Assembly: GCA_027010905.1 (NCBI GenBank) | Contig: JALVBA010000011.1 | Location: forward strand, 1-43,309 | DNA: 43,309 bases | Direction of reading: 5' to 3' | Source: Marinilabiliaceae bacterium | GTDB taxonomy: Bacteria; Bacteroidota; Bacteroidia; Bacteroidales; Marinilabiliaceae | In this document: positions 18,201-27,765 of the stretch, piece by piece | How the letters are laid out: every line of letters begins with the position of its first letter | Numbering within the stretch: the first letter of the stretch is position 1 | Position numbers and translations under genes: made by a program | Notes under the pieces: model-generated | Databases searched by the model: none | The model's input: the letters and a program-made list of their open reading frames with translations, nothing else | What the model was told of the DNA's origin: nothing

Positions 18201-21200
18201 ACCTTTAGGTTATAGAATATACCATTGGTAATGGTCTGGTCACCGTCTCCATTAAGCACTATCGTTCCATTGGATGCTGATGAAGTGTTGTATGAACCAC
18301 TATTTATAGTATAATCACCTTTAAAGTTGAAATTGTAATTATTTACAGATGGTGATACTGTACCACTGTTAATAACAAAGTCACCATCAACATCCATTTC
18401 AGATGAAGATATTGAAAAGGTTGTAAGAGCATTATCAAACACCAAATTATAAAAGTCTGATGATCCCGGAACAATCATAGCAGAGCCTTCGCCTGAATTG
18501 AATGTAACCGTTGCATTTCCGTGAGAGAAGTGCCCCTGTGTATCGACAATCCAATCGCCTCCAACAGTGATATTACTGGATGTGGAATTGACATACAACA
18601 TACCATCTGCAATTGACACATCAGCATGGGCAGTAATGCCACGATCACTCTCAAGCCTCAATAGTCCATCGGTAATTTTCAAACTTTTACACTCTGCATC
18701 GCCATTGAAAATAACGGGGTCATTATCCCTGTCGGGAATAATAGCATCTTTATTGGCTGTTGGTACTCCATTATCCCAGTTACCGGCTTTATGCCAGTCA
18801 ACATCAATATCTCCTATCCAGTATGTTTCAGTTACTGTTGGCCAATGCAGGTATCCAATATCACTTGAAGGTAGTTGGTCATCATCCTCAAATCGGAAAC
18901 TGCCAAGAGCTCCTGTTACATTTTTGAAGACAACTACCGATGAAGTAATCTTACGCTGTACATTGTAATGTTTCCCCTGAGTAGGAACGCCATTATATCC
19001 AAATGAGATATTTGATATTGTATCTCCTGAATAGGAAGCTTCAAGAATCATGTAACGGGCATCCTGAACATTACGGAGATTCAGCCATGTACCGTCAGAC
19101 AGGTTGTTAGTAGCGTCAAGTGTCGAGCCGGGCTTAAGATTAAGTCCTTCGTCGGCAATATACTCAACCAGATAGTAGCGTGCATTAAGTGTAGCTCCTG
19201 ATTCAATATTGATCAATGATTTACTTCTATTGTCAGTCCTCTCACTCGAGAGTGTTGCCACATGAGAATTGTCGGCACCCACCATATTAAACGTACCATT
19301 AACATTTATAGTGTCTTGTGTTGGATAGTTATTCACAATCAGTTTAGCACCACCATCAATAGTAAGTGTACCATCTACAGTGTGAACATTATCTACAGCG
19401 TTGTTACGCCCAATTGTTAAAGTTTTACCATTCAAACTTAGCTCTGCATCTGTACCGATATTCATCACATCGTCAAACCTTGTTGCATCACTTAAAAGTT
19501 TATAAGTAACTGCTGATGTAGGTGCAAAATCAACATCATAGAAGTTATACCCGCCACTGGTAATATTTACTGGAGACAAAGCTCCGTTAAATGTAACTTT
19601 TGACGTATAGTCGATAAACGTTCCGTTGTTCGTCCAGTCTCCTTTTATAAAGATATCATAATAATTAGGAACAGAAGCACCATCAGAAGTATTTAACTGC
19701 ACCCCAGATTCAATAATAAGATCACCGTTAATGGTCCAGTCAGAGAACATACGCTTACGATACTGACCGCTACAAGTAAGGTTGTTTACTTTAAATGCAG
19801 GTGTCATAATATCCTGATATGTACCATCAAAAGTGATATTGGCACTACTACTATTAAGTGTTCCTCCTGCTGTATTATACAATTCGTCGTAAAGGTTATA
19901 GGATAGTGAACCTAGCTCTACCGTTCCGGCATTTATTGTGAGGTCGCCATTAATATCGGCTCCGTTGTTAACAAATGTTTTGGTTGAAGCGTTTGAGAAT
20001 TCAATATTATAAAAGTGGTTCTCAGCATTAGAAGCCCCAGCATCTATCGTTTGGTCTGATACTCCATTAAAGTTTAGAGTATTGCCTGTTTGTTTGTAGA
20101 TGCCGCTATTTGTCCAGTTGGCTCCGTTAAACGTCACACTTCTGTTAGTGGTTGCTGTAACATCATTATCGATAATCATATCGCCATTAATAATTACCAC
20201 ATCATTTCCATCCCCAATGGTTTTTATGTTGGTTCCGGATATTTGAAGAGTTGCCACTTCAACGCTGTTATTTCTGTTGTCGAGTATTCGTTGGTCACGA
20301 GGGCCGTCAAGAATAATTTTCCGAGCCGTTGATGATGGCACATAATTAGTGAGGTAGATATTTGCACCGGCAATCTTCACATCCTTACCACCATCGTAAT
20401 AGGTTGAGACATTTACATCCCAATTACCGTCAATATTTAGGTCTGCCACACCATCCGATGTAACACTCTTCTCATAGTAAAAAATAAGATTACCATATAC
20501 AATATTCGAACCTGTAAATATTGTTTGATCGCTACCCGAATACATGTAGTAGGTGCTATTCTCATTAAAATCATAAGTGCCAAACCCCTCAGGTATTGCA
20601 ACAGCAACAGATGCCGGAGTAGAGTTAAATATGCGTGAACCGGTCTCCATACTTATTGTCTTAGAGGCCGTTCCAGAAATTCTCCTATAATTATTTGGTG
20701 CCGAAGTTGTGGCATACATCCTCAGATCAATACCACTCTTTATCTCTAAATCTCCGGTGATGGCAAGAGCACTTTGCGTAGTGTTACCCTGAAGATACTT
20801 AGCTCCTGTTCCAGCAAGAATAAGATTATTAAAACCTGTTATATCCTCATCAATGTACCAATTAGCTCCAACATGAGTCAATGTAGAGTTTCCTGTACCC
20901 CAAGTAATTGAAGAGCCTGGTGTCATAGTGATACTACCGGTAAGAGTAATATTTACATCATTTGTCGCCATATCCAAAACAGCAGGCCTTGGCTCATAAT
21001 CAAACTGTAAACTACCCTTTATAATCAAATTACCTGTTGCAATTTTATCTACCGGAGTTGCAGCATCATTGGTTAATCTGCGAAGTCTTAAGTTTCCGTA
21101 TGTTGTGGGGTAGATATTTTGGGTGATATCGGCATAATAGAAAACATAACTGTACGTAGCAAAATCAATAGTCTCAAAACCTTGAGGGAAGTTGTCAGCA

Positions 21201-24200
21201 CCCTCTATCTGTAAATATTTGTTACAGGTTAACGTGTTACTAACTCCATTTCCGGTCAGCTGATGTGTTCGAACATCAACGGTTCCACTACTGGCATTTA
21301 TCAACACATCGCCATTAACTGTGACATCTCTGTTAAGATATTTAGTCCCTCTATTTGAGAATGTGACATTACTAAATGTAGTACTACTGGTACCCTGATC
21401 TACATACTGAGTTGATATACCATCAAAAACCACAGTACCCAAACTTGATTGAGTAAATGTACCTCCATCATTCTGCCAATGTCGGCGCACATAAATATTA
21501 TTGTCTTGTCCATCAAATGTTGAACCACTATTGATGGTTACAACATTTTCGACAGCAATATTAGAACCTAATGTTGTAGTTCCTGAAGAGGCAATAATCA
21601 AATTATAGAATATTCCGTTGGTAACAGTCTGATCAGTACCAGAGAATACTACGTCAGCAGTAGAAGCCTCAAAGCTTCCTCCATTTGCCTGATCAATATA
21701 CCAGTCTCCATTTATTGTCACATCATTATTAGGTGACGCAAGATCAAATATTCCGGTAGTAATTGTCAAATTATTCTCAACCTTAATAGTAGCATCAAGT
21801 CCATATTGAGATGATTCTTGAGCATCAACAACAAAATTATAGAAAGATTTGCCAGCACCTGTACCGCCCGAAGCTATTATGTAGTTACCCGAAGCCCCAT
21901 TGAAAGTTATTGTTGAATTGTTATGAGTATAGGTTCCAAGGTTAGTCCAGCTATTTCCAACATATAACATTGCTGTATTATCAGCTTGTGCCAAAGTTGT
22001 ACTGCTGCCAATTGTAACATCCTGAGCAACATCAAGTTTTCTGCCACTACCTATATTTAGGGTTATAGTGTTTCCTCCTCCGCTATCCATCGTCAGCCTT
22101 TCGCATGCTCCATCAGACGTTGACACATCAACAGTGTAGGCTGCCGAAACATGTTTATGGTTGAGATATACAATATCGGACAAAGACGGAATGGTATTGC
22201 TCTCCCAGTTATTAGCATCATTCCAGTTTGAGGTGCCTGCACCACCATCCCAATAATATCCTGCCGGATAGGTCCAGCTGATAAGTGTACCCGGTACACC
22301 ATCATCCTCTTCGTAGCTTTCACCTGCCAGTCCACCTGTAGCATCATTAAACGTAATAACTCCCGAACCGGAAGTGCGCGATACGTTATATGTAGATCCT
22401 GCATTAAAGACAACATTATCAACTGTGAAATCTGAGAAGTCCAATCCTGTAAGAGTCAGGTATGCTCCTGCACCTGCTCCATTTGTATATATTCCGTTCG
22501 ATAGGTTATTTGTAGCATCAATAGTTGCAGACCCTGAAATTGTGAGGTTACCCTGCTGGATTTTGTAGTAGTTAGCAAAAACAGTTCCTCCTGTAGCATT
22601 TATCGAAAAGAGACGAGATGCAGTAGTACTGGTATTCTCAATTTGAGCTAAATTACCATCTGCACCAACAATATAGAGATTCCCACTGCTAAGGTTCAGC
22701 GATTGTGTATTGGTGAACTCAACAACAGCCCCGGTATCCACCTTCAATGTTCCTCCTGAAATATCTATTTTCCGGCCACTATCTAACACTTTCAGCCTAT
22801 TCCCATTCATAATTAAACTACCATTGGCAATACTCATATCTGCCGACTGAACTGAAAAATCAGACCCCAAATTATATGTTGTACCCGGTGCATCAATTAC
22901 AACTTTACGTAATGCTGCTCCATTAGGATTAAACACTTTTGTTCCACCCGATGCGTTTAGTGTAATCTCATTTGCCGAACTATTAGCATTGAATGTTCCG
23001 GCAACATCAAAATCGCCACCAACCCATAATCCATGCTCATAGGTATAAAAAGTACCACTGCTAAGAATAAAATCATTTGCAACAACCAAATCACCATGCA
23101 GATATGTAGTACCCGTTTTGTTTATCTCAACCTGATAGAAGTTTTTACCTGCCTGTGATCCGCTAGTTGTTCCGGTATAGATATTTGTACTGCTTGCGCC
23201 GTTAAAAATAACTTTACCCGTACCTGGAGTGTACCCAGCAGTGGTAGTATCATTATACCAGCTACGCCCGAGGGTAATATCATAATTGTTGGCATCGAGT
23301 GTTGCAACACTATCGATGTACAAATCGTAAGCTACATTAATACCACCTGTTAGGGTTTTGGTATCTGACCCAACAAACTTAACATGGTAAAAAGAGGAGG
23401 AGCTTATCGATTGATTTGCACCATCAAAACGAACAGTTCTATAGTGATTAAAGGTTCCGTTATTTACCCAGTTACCTCTAACATACATCTCCATTGCATG
23501 TCCATCAACCACGCAGTTATTAATAGTAAGATTACCATTAACTACTAGATTGGTGGATGCGACAGCAGGAGCAGGATTTGAGTATGTAAATGTTTTATCG
23601 CCGCTACCGGAAAAATCAACATTATTAAAAGTTAGGTCATCCTCGTGATAGTTATAAATATATTGACCTGTAGAGCCATTAAAATATACAGTACTCCCTG
23701 TTGTTATAAAGTTTGGCACTCCGGCGTTTTCACGAACATATAGTCTTCCGCCAAGGTAAATATTACGGTTTGAGATATCTAACACACCGGCAGTTGATGT
23801 AATGGTAGTGTTTCCGGTTACATGCATTTCGGTTGCAACGGTCACCTTACCTGTAGGGGTTGGCTTATTTATTGTAAAATTCCCTAAAAGACATGAGCTG
23901 TTAAGAGATAGTGTTTGGTCTGCTGAGCCATTCATTGTTGTTGTTCCTGTAGTTTGAGTATACACACCTGTTCCAACAACCGTAACATCTCCTCCAATAG
24001 TTATACTCAGGGTAGCAACATCAAGAGAGCTGCCATCGTTAACCGTAAGGTCACCAAAAATCGTAAGGCTTCTCGCAACATTAACAGTACCACTACTTGC
24101 AATTGTTATATTATTGAAGTTATACCCGTCAATCTCCTGATTAACACCATCAAAAACTACAGTACCTGTAGCAGAGGAGCTGGTGTAATAATTGGTACTA

Positions 24201-27200
24201 TTCAGTCTCCAGTCTCCGGCAATCGTGTGAGTAAAACCGCCATCGTGAAATACCGGTGTTCCACCATACCTGAATATATCAGCATTTATATCCAGTGCTC
24301 CGGTAGCTGTCTTATCTCCATTATTAAAAGTTATGCTTCCATAGGTTATCCCTCCGGCAATATTTTGAGCTCCATCGAGAGTATAATAGACAGTACTTGC
24401 TACATCAAGAGTTTTTGTTCCGGAGAAACTGCTGATAACATTAGCTCCAAAATCGGCATTATCAGTATATAGTTTACAGTTGGCACCAAGAGAGAAGTTA
24501 TTTGCCGGTCCGGCAATATCAATATCATTCAAATCAACAATCATCTGAATTGCGGATGTTCCTCCAATATTTTCGATAGTAAGATCATTGGAAATGGTAA
24601 TATTACAACCCGGATAGAAATATTTTGTACGAATAGCTGTTGCCCCCGTCTGACGAAAAATCAGATTTCCAAAAGTGTAGTTTCCCGTTCCATTCTCACG
24701 TATATATTGATTAGCGTCAGTATCTCCAATAATAAATGTAGCATTAGAACCATTGATAGAACTATTGTTTGTTCCGTTATAGATTGCATATCCCGAAAAA
24801 ACATGGGTATAAGTACCAAGATCAAGCGTTAATGCTCCATACAGATACATATTTCCTTTTATAGTTAATGCCTCATCAACAGTTTTGGTGTTATGGTTAA
24901 GATAGAGATGCCCATAAACTACAGAGCCCCCTCCCCTGATTGTTTGTGGAATATCAACATCATATCTCACGAAAGATGCCGGATCAAGATCAATAGTTCC
25001 AAAACCACTAGGGAAATTATCACTACCCCTTATATATAGATTCTTACTTGCCATAACAGTTAATGTGTTACCTGCCTGTCCGGTTAATCTGGCGTCATCA
25101 TTTATTACGATATAACCGTTCTGAATCAAAACATCGTTTTGCATATCTACTGAAACTACACTTCCTCCGGCAGTATGCCTGAGATACACATTACCATCAA
25201 CTATAAGTTTTGCAGTTCCAATTGAGATATTGGTCACCCCTGCATCTGAAGCATCAATATAGCCACCTTTCATAGTAACAGTGCTGGTAAAATTACAGGT
25301 GCCATTAATCCTTAAGCCTCCATGAAATGTATAGTCATCATTACCGTCAACGGTAGCACCGGTATTGATCGTAACCCTACCTTTAGCAACAATATTTCCC
25401 TCTATTGTTTTTGCATTAACACCACCGTTTGAAAAACCAACACCGTTAAAAGATGTTGAACCATCCAAGCTGAGTGTTTGCGCTGACGTGCCATTAAAGT
25501 TTGTACTGTTTTGTACCTGATTATATTCAGACCCTGACTCAACGCTAAAGTTGCTGTTTATCGTAACTATCACATTTCCAGCAGAGACCTGCGTATTATT
25601 AGTTATTGTAAGATCTCCATCAACAGTGATTCCCTGCTTAATAACATTAAGCCCACCACCGGAGAATGTAACATCGTTAAATGTGGTATTTGTTCCGGTA
25701 GCATTTATCGAGCCTGTACCACCGTCAAAAACCAACGATCCGGTAGCATTGTACGTGCCACCATTATTATTCCAGTCGTACTCAACAGTATGATTGAAAC
25801 CACCATCATTAAAGGTTGCTCCTGATTCAAGATAGATATTCTTATTCACATCAACAGCAATGTTTGATTTTACATTACAGCCGGCGGCAAAAGTAAGGTT
25901 GTTAAATGTAGAGGTTACAGAACCTCCAATCTCCATATTTCCGTATACTTTAACGTCAGCAACATTTGTAAATGACTGTTGCAGATTAACTGTTCCGTTA
26001 TTAACCAAATTACCATATAGTCGAATAATATGAGCCGGTGCACCTTCTGAACCGGAAGTAAGGCTACCACCCGGTTTAACTTCGAGCAACTCCTGTACCG
26101 ACAAGCTCTTTTGGGTAGCATCTTCACCAATAATAAAGCTACCGGAAGTACCCCCACCAACAATAAGTTTATTCACATAAACACTATCAATATTATTGTC
26201 AAATGTTACTGTATGCCCGTCCTGAACAATCAGTATGGCAGAGCCATCCTGCAGGCTAGAGGGGTTACTACCTGTTCCGTCGCTATTGCTTGTCCAACTT
26301 GCTGTTAATCCTGCCGACACATTTCCTGTTGAGTAAAAGGTTGAGGCCGAGCTAAGCCACTCTATTAAAGTCCCCGGCGTACCCGTGTCGTTATCATTTA
26401 TTTCACCGGCAAAAGTACCTGACGCATCAACAAATGTCACTGTTCCGGTTCCGGCAGTACGTGATACATTGTAAGTTGGGCCACTATTAAAAACTGTTGA
26501 CTGAATTGATGATAATCCACCTATACTATTGAGGTTAGTTAGCTGTAGATACTCAGTTGCGGTACCATGATCAAACGTGGTGTATCCAAAATTATTTGTA
26601 TTATCAACTGTCCCATCAGTAATTGTTATCCCTCCCGAATAGTCAAAAAGAGCGTAAAGTGCATGAAAAACTGTCCCTGATGCAGTTTGCGAAATAGTAT
26701 AACCGCCCGCTCCTGCATCTGTTTTAGTTACTGTGGCAACATTGCCTGATGTGCCTACAACCTTAAATATTCCACTATTGGATAGCGTTGCTGCATCATC
26801 AAGTTTTAATGTTGCATTATCGTCTAATTCTAAAGTGGCTCCACTGTTAACTGTTACGTTTCCTGCCGTTGTTAGGATATTGCTGTTTAAAGTTAATGTT
26901 GATGTTCCATCTATTGTTAATAGTCCTGAAACTGTAGCATCAGATTGCAGCGACTTAATATCTGCACCTGATGTTGTAAGATTGTAATATGTTGTTGCCG
27001 GAACAGATTGTGCTCCACTTCCATTAAGATTTACTGTTGAGTTATCACATACAAAAGAGCCTCCTGAGAAATCGCCTCCGATATTCAGAGTTCCTGATGC
27101 CGAGTTAACAAAAGACAGAGTGTTTCTATTAGCATCAGCCATAGAGATATTACCACTTACTGACAGAGTACCACCCTCAATTTCAATTCCGGTATCTTCA

Positions 27201-27655
27201 CCGTCATCTCCGGTATCAACCATTGTAACCGATGCACATGTTAATATCCCTGAGTTTACATACACAAACTGATCCCCAGCATTAGCCGACGGATTACCAA
27301 AAGTTACAGCTCCTGTTATAGTCAGACTGTTGTTGCCAAAAGTCACATCAGTTGCTGATGTTGTTCCATCGGCAAAAGTCAAGCTGCCAACTGCATTAGC
27401 AGGAGTCAGGTCAAGAGTTATCTGAGCACCACTATTAATTGTAACCTCTCCCGTTCCGGCCGATTGACCGGGATATTCTGCTGCTGCTGCCCAAGCACCA
27501 CTGTTATATACCTCCCAGTTAGCAACTGTTGACCAGTCTATTGTTCCGGTGGTCGATGTTCTGTAATCACCATCAGACTGACTGAAAACAATTGAGGAGA
27601 TAAAAAATAAAATAAGAAGAGACAATGATTTTTTATAAGTATAAAAACGTGTCAT
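13640..27655 (-). CDS. Giant T9SS-exported repetitive beta-strand surface protein (4671 aa)
   Basis: A signal peptide (residues 1-25: YKKSLSLLILFFISSIVFSQ) opens the protein. Most of the length is stacks of short beta-strand units of the form GTVTFNG-x-QTI-x-FYNL-x-GTKTL-x-VNGDLTINSG, with 20 or more clear copies by eye, suggesting a parallel beta-helix. Six Trp-rich headers (W-x-G...W...NW...P...I) fall near residues 35, 450, 1800, 2943, 3708 and 4142. The last five are each preceded by a domain with YNVSRT-x-GxxxFxDAxGxxAGE and DDxxPGTLIxW, near 385, 1752, 2895, 3673 and 4093. The last 530 residues match the neighbouring giant protein and end in a T9SS type A sorting domain (LYNASGSMLKEFNL to the end). 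Export through T9SS and surface anchoring or release are expected. Adhesion is an inference. The gene lies 110 bases after the other giant gene and is probably co-transcribed with it. Confidence 0.92.
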   Translation of the reverse strand: MTRFYTYKKSLSLLILFFISSIVFSQSDGDYRTSTTGTIDWSTVANWEVYNSGAWAAAAEYPGQSAGTGEVTINSGAQITLDLTPANAVGSLTFADGTTSATDVTFGNNSLTITGAVTFGNPSANAGDQFVYVNSGILTCASVTMVDTGDDGEDTGIEIEGGTLSVSGNISMADANRNTLSFVNSASGTLNIGGDFSGGSFVCDNSTVNLNGSGAQSVPATTYYNLTTSGADIKSLQSDATVSGLLTIDGTSTLTLNSNILTTAGNVTVNSGATLELDDNATLKLDDAATLSNSGIFKVVGTSGNVATVTKTDAGAGGYTISQTASGTVFHALYALFDYSGGITITDGTVDNTNNFGYTTFDHGTATEYLQLTNLNSIGGLSSIQSTVFNSGPTYNVSRTAGTGTVTFVDASGTFAGEINDNDTGTPGTLIEWLSSASTFYSTGNVSAGLTASWTSNSDGTGSNPSSLQDGSAILIVQDGHTVTFDNNIDSVYVNKLIVGGGTSGSFIIGEDATQKSLSVQELLEVKPGGSLTSGSEGAPAHIIRLYGNLVNNGTVNLQQSFTNVADVKVYGNMEIGGSVTSTFNNLTFAAGCNVKSNIAVDVNKNIYLESGATFNDGGFNHTVEYDWNNNGGTYNATGSLVFDGGTGSINATGTNTTFNDVTFSGGGLNVIKQGITVDGDLTITNNTQVSAGNVIVTINSNFSVESGSEYNQVQNSTNFNGTSAQTLSLDGSTSFNGVGFSNGGVNAKTIEGNIVAKGRVTINTGATVDGNDDYTFHGGLRINGTCNFTSTVTMKGGYIDASDAGVTNISIGTAKLIVDGNVYLRHTAGGSVVSVDMQNDVLIQNGYIVINDDARLTGQAGNTLTVMASKNLYIRGSDNFPSGFGTIDLDPASFVRYDVDIPQTIRGGGSVVYGHLYLNHNTKTVDEALTIKGNMYLYGALTLDLGTYTHVFSGYAIYNGTNNSSINGSNATFIIGDTDANQYIRENGTGNYTFGNLIFRQTGATAIRTKYFYPGCNITISNDLTIENIGGTSAIQMIVDLNDIDIAGPANNFSLGANCKLYTDNADFGANVISSFSGTKTLDVASTVYYTLDGAQNIAGGITYGSITFNNGDKTATGALDINADIFRYGGTPVFHDGGFTHTIAGDWRLNSTNYYTSSSATGTVVFDGVNQEIDGYNFNNITIASSGTVNVARSLTIFGDLTVNDGSSLDVATLSITIGGDVTVVGTGVYTQTTGTTTMNGSADQTLSLNSSCLLGNFTINKPTPTGKVTVATEMHVTGNTTITSTAGVLDISNRNIYLGGRLYVRENAGVPNFITTGSTVYFNGSTGQYIYNYHEDDLTFNNVDFSGSGDKTFTYSNPAPAVASTNLVVNGNLTINNCVVDGHAMEMYVRGNWVNNGTFNHYRTVRFDGANQSISSSSFYHVKFVGSDTKTLTGGINVAYDLYIDSVATLDANNYDITLGRSWYNDTTTAGYTPGTGKVIFNGASSTNIYTGTTSGSQAGKNFYQVEINKTGTTYLHGDLVVANDFILSSGTFYTYEHGLWVGGDFDVAGTFNANSSANEITLNASGGTKVFNPNGAALRKVVIDAPGTTYNLGSDFSVQSADMSIANGSLIMNGNRLKVLDSGRKIDISGGTLKVDTGAVVEFTNTQSLNLSSGNLYIVGADGNLAQIENTSTTASRLFSINATGGTVFANYYKIQQGNLTISGSATIDATNNLSNGIYTNGAGAGAYLTLTGLDFSDFTVDNVVFNAGSTYNVSRTSGSGVITFNDATGGLAGESYEEDDGVPGTLISWTYPAGYYWDGGAGTSNWNDANNWESNTIPSLSDIVYLNHKHVSAAYTVDVSTSDGACERLTMDSGGGNTITLNIGSGRKLDVAQDVTIGSSTTLAQADNTAMLYVGNSWTNLGTYTHNNSTITFNGASGNYIIASGGTGAGKSFYNFVVDAQESSQYGLDATIKVENNLTITTGIFDLASPNNDVTINGDWYIDQANGGSFEASTADVVFSGTDQTVTNGIFYNLIIASSGTTTLGSNIAVENVVTINSGSTFDGQDNNIYVRRHWQNDGGTFTQSSLGTVVFDGISTQYVDQGTSSTTFSNVTFSNRGTKYLNRDVTVNGDVLINASSGTVDVRTHQLTGNGVSNTLTCNKYLQIEGADNFPQGFETIDFATYSYVFYYADITQNIYPTTYGNLRLRRLTNDAATPVDKIATGNLIIKGSLQFDYEPRPAVLDMATNDVNITLTGSITMTPGSSITWGTGNSTLTHVGANWYIDEDITGFNNLILAGTGAKYLQGNTTQSALAITGDLEIKSGIDLRMYATTSAPNNYRRISGTASKTISMETGSRIFNSTPASVAVAIPEGFGTYDFNENSTYYMYSGSDQTIFTGSNIVYGNLIFYYEKSVTSDGVADLNIDGNWDVNVSTYYDGGKDVKIAGANIYLTNYVPSSTARKIILDGPRDQRILDNRNNSVEVATLQISGTNIKTIGDGNDVVIINGDMIIDNDVTATTNRSVTFNGANWTNSGIYKQTGNTLNFNGVSDQTIDAGASNAENHFYNIEFSNASTKTFVNNGADINGDLTINAGTVELGSLSYNLYDELYNTAGGTLNSSSANITFDGTYQDIMTPAFKVNNLTCSGQYRKRMFSDWTINGDLIIESGVQLNTSDGASVPNYYDIFIKGDWTNNGTFIDYTSKVTFNGALSPVNITSGGYNFYDVDFAPTSAVTYKLLSDATRFDDVMNIGTDAELSLNGKTLTIGRNNAVDNVHTVDGTLTIDGGAKLIVNNYPTQDTINVNGTFNMVGADNSHVATLSSERTDNRSKSLINIESGATLNARYYLVEYIADEGLNLKPGSTLDATNNLSDGTWLNLRNVQDARYMILEASYSGDTISNISFGYNGVPTQGKHYNVQRKITSSVVVFKNVTGALGSFRFEDDDQLPSSDIGYLHWPTVTETYWIGDIDVDWHKAGNWDNGVPTANKDAIIPDRDNDPVIFNGDAECKSLKITDGLLRLESDRGITAHADVSIADGMLYVNSTSSNITVGGDWIVDTQGHFSHGNATVTFNSGEGSAMIVPGSSDFYNLVFDNALTTFSISSSEMDVDGDFVINSGTVSPSVNNYNFNFKGDYTINSGSYNTSSASNGTIVLNGDGDQTITNGIFYNLKVEGSGDKLCDGTVSVYGKTTISSTLKALPGSTIDFKGDMQINSSGTFNDGDESHTFNGINWYGDGTYAGSGTVTFNRTNGNQNLYAASFNNLVVDCTHRTLYLKGDVNVTGDVTVNAGVTSVYLDTFTITSDGTGTYTVGDDNINVYVYGVNNFPKAFSSYDISALSYTRYYGGSDQNVAGVPYGHLVLNYENTKTLTGNVEVKGNLYFNNSTLDVSASNYTIIISGRWYNTSTGNFICRQSDVIFNGTENQYIYSTASNLNDFYNLTVSSSNIVYAYSNTSNDFVIKNNLTVTSGQFSASGRVIYIGGDMTTSGSGSYVNNTGTYYLRKAAGSANISVNGSSLLNLTINSGATYTAQDNISLVGDFNLIAGVFDGNGKTINLGNGGSDIVTIDGTYKVGNSGVLGIGNGTSLKVNSGGRIEVVGGKVSNNSSGGRYSFTVEGEIAADNYIFENMASSGIYLTPSSTIDATYHFSNGTFSDGATTGQLFRVENTQSFTGANRIENVSFPNNPGGSASNISKYSSASGTLEFYNSSGVFAGESFDNDPNDLIDWTGPVKLTWNGSVDTDWNNVSNWSASSGSPIVPISSTDVIIPGGLVNYPNLITHDQHSGSLTIDNGGQLKINTPADAAAVDLDINGSFVINGQLQVNSTNDYITVESDWYRGTSGVVVSKGVVTFDGTAGVGVINNRGTAFNNLVFAGTAQYQLGYATTVSGDLTINPGATFGASSGDYALTVKGDWINNGTFNAEQGELILGSETSNRNINCGTSAFYDVTINSTGYTYTLASSMRVTNDLGITAGTLDLNANTLRIGNTISISGELKVNAGATLDMDNGAALAVNNGGSIELLGTDNANRATLTSSSSGRYSFDVNSGGSIKAQYYQVDYTDADGLYMAPGANIDATNNLSDGIFSNGYPNSGSYMTLLHEMGVDDFTLKNLVFNSGPKYNVTRTSGTTIFHFEDANGDLGNYLYEKDDEVTPSPSSGLLQWPYVKLYTWEGDVNSNWGDAGNWFDSQLPGEASTVTIKDDGGSNPIIKASDGEILITGMTVESGTVTLQPGSRVTLKGDLNTADASNVVIQNTVVSPTVLINEGATDAVTVEWIYPNNRYMYVGHSVDGVTYSDYSTPIVDPANDLWLYRWPNVWTRITTNVAGNDGLAGSEETLEGYAVKTKTGSDVTVSHVGNLRNSTYNSTFDGYKLVANPYAAYIDLDDLDSDIGTADPTVWTSANGSGELAYATYNLSNGQGANGGTQYVAPGQSFWIQHTANSTLTIRPTLRGYGDNGVLKGAMLTPNDVLRISLNDESNSDELVVLFRYGGAVDELTEYDSKKRMGSSKIVPNIYAVKGGSKIVIGTYPNNAAGVDTIKLGYNFSQKKLITLRATNLREFSAIDDIYLFDKKEGIEVNLRDAPEYTFMSTGREDADRFVLYFTHVTTGTNGNGGALAREGVHIYGTGQKGFVKVNEEILASAKGKGIIRLYNASGSMLKEFNLTDIKTTIDLPEAYGVYIITVSTDDMVVTGKVSRVD

Positions 27656-27765
27656 AAACTAAACTATTATGGTTTCGATTAAAGTAATTTAAAATTCTTA
27701 TACGGTAAGATAAAGAAAATGTTAGCCAAATGCATGATAAGTTTGATGAAAAACCTAATTAAACT

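Noticed and set aside
18567..18968. 133-codon + strand frame opposite the giant gene
   Set aside because: Antisense to a well-supported reading frame with no independent motif or start context.
23954..24472. 172-codon + strand frame opposite the giant gene
   Set aside because: It is an antisense shadow of the 4671-residue repeat protein. Its Ile/Ser/Asn-rich translation mirrors the repeat codons and has no domain signs.
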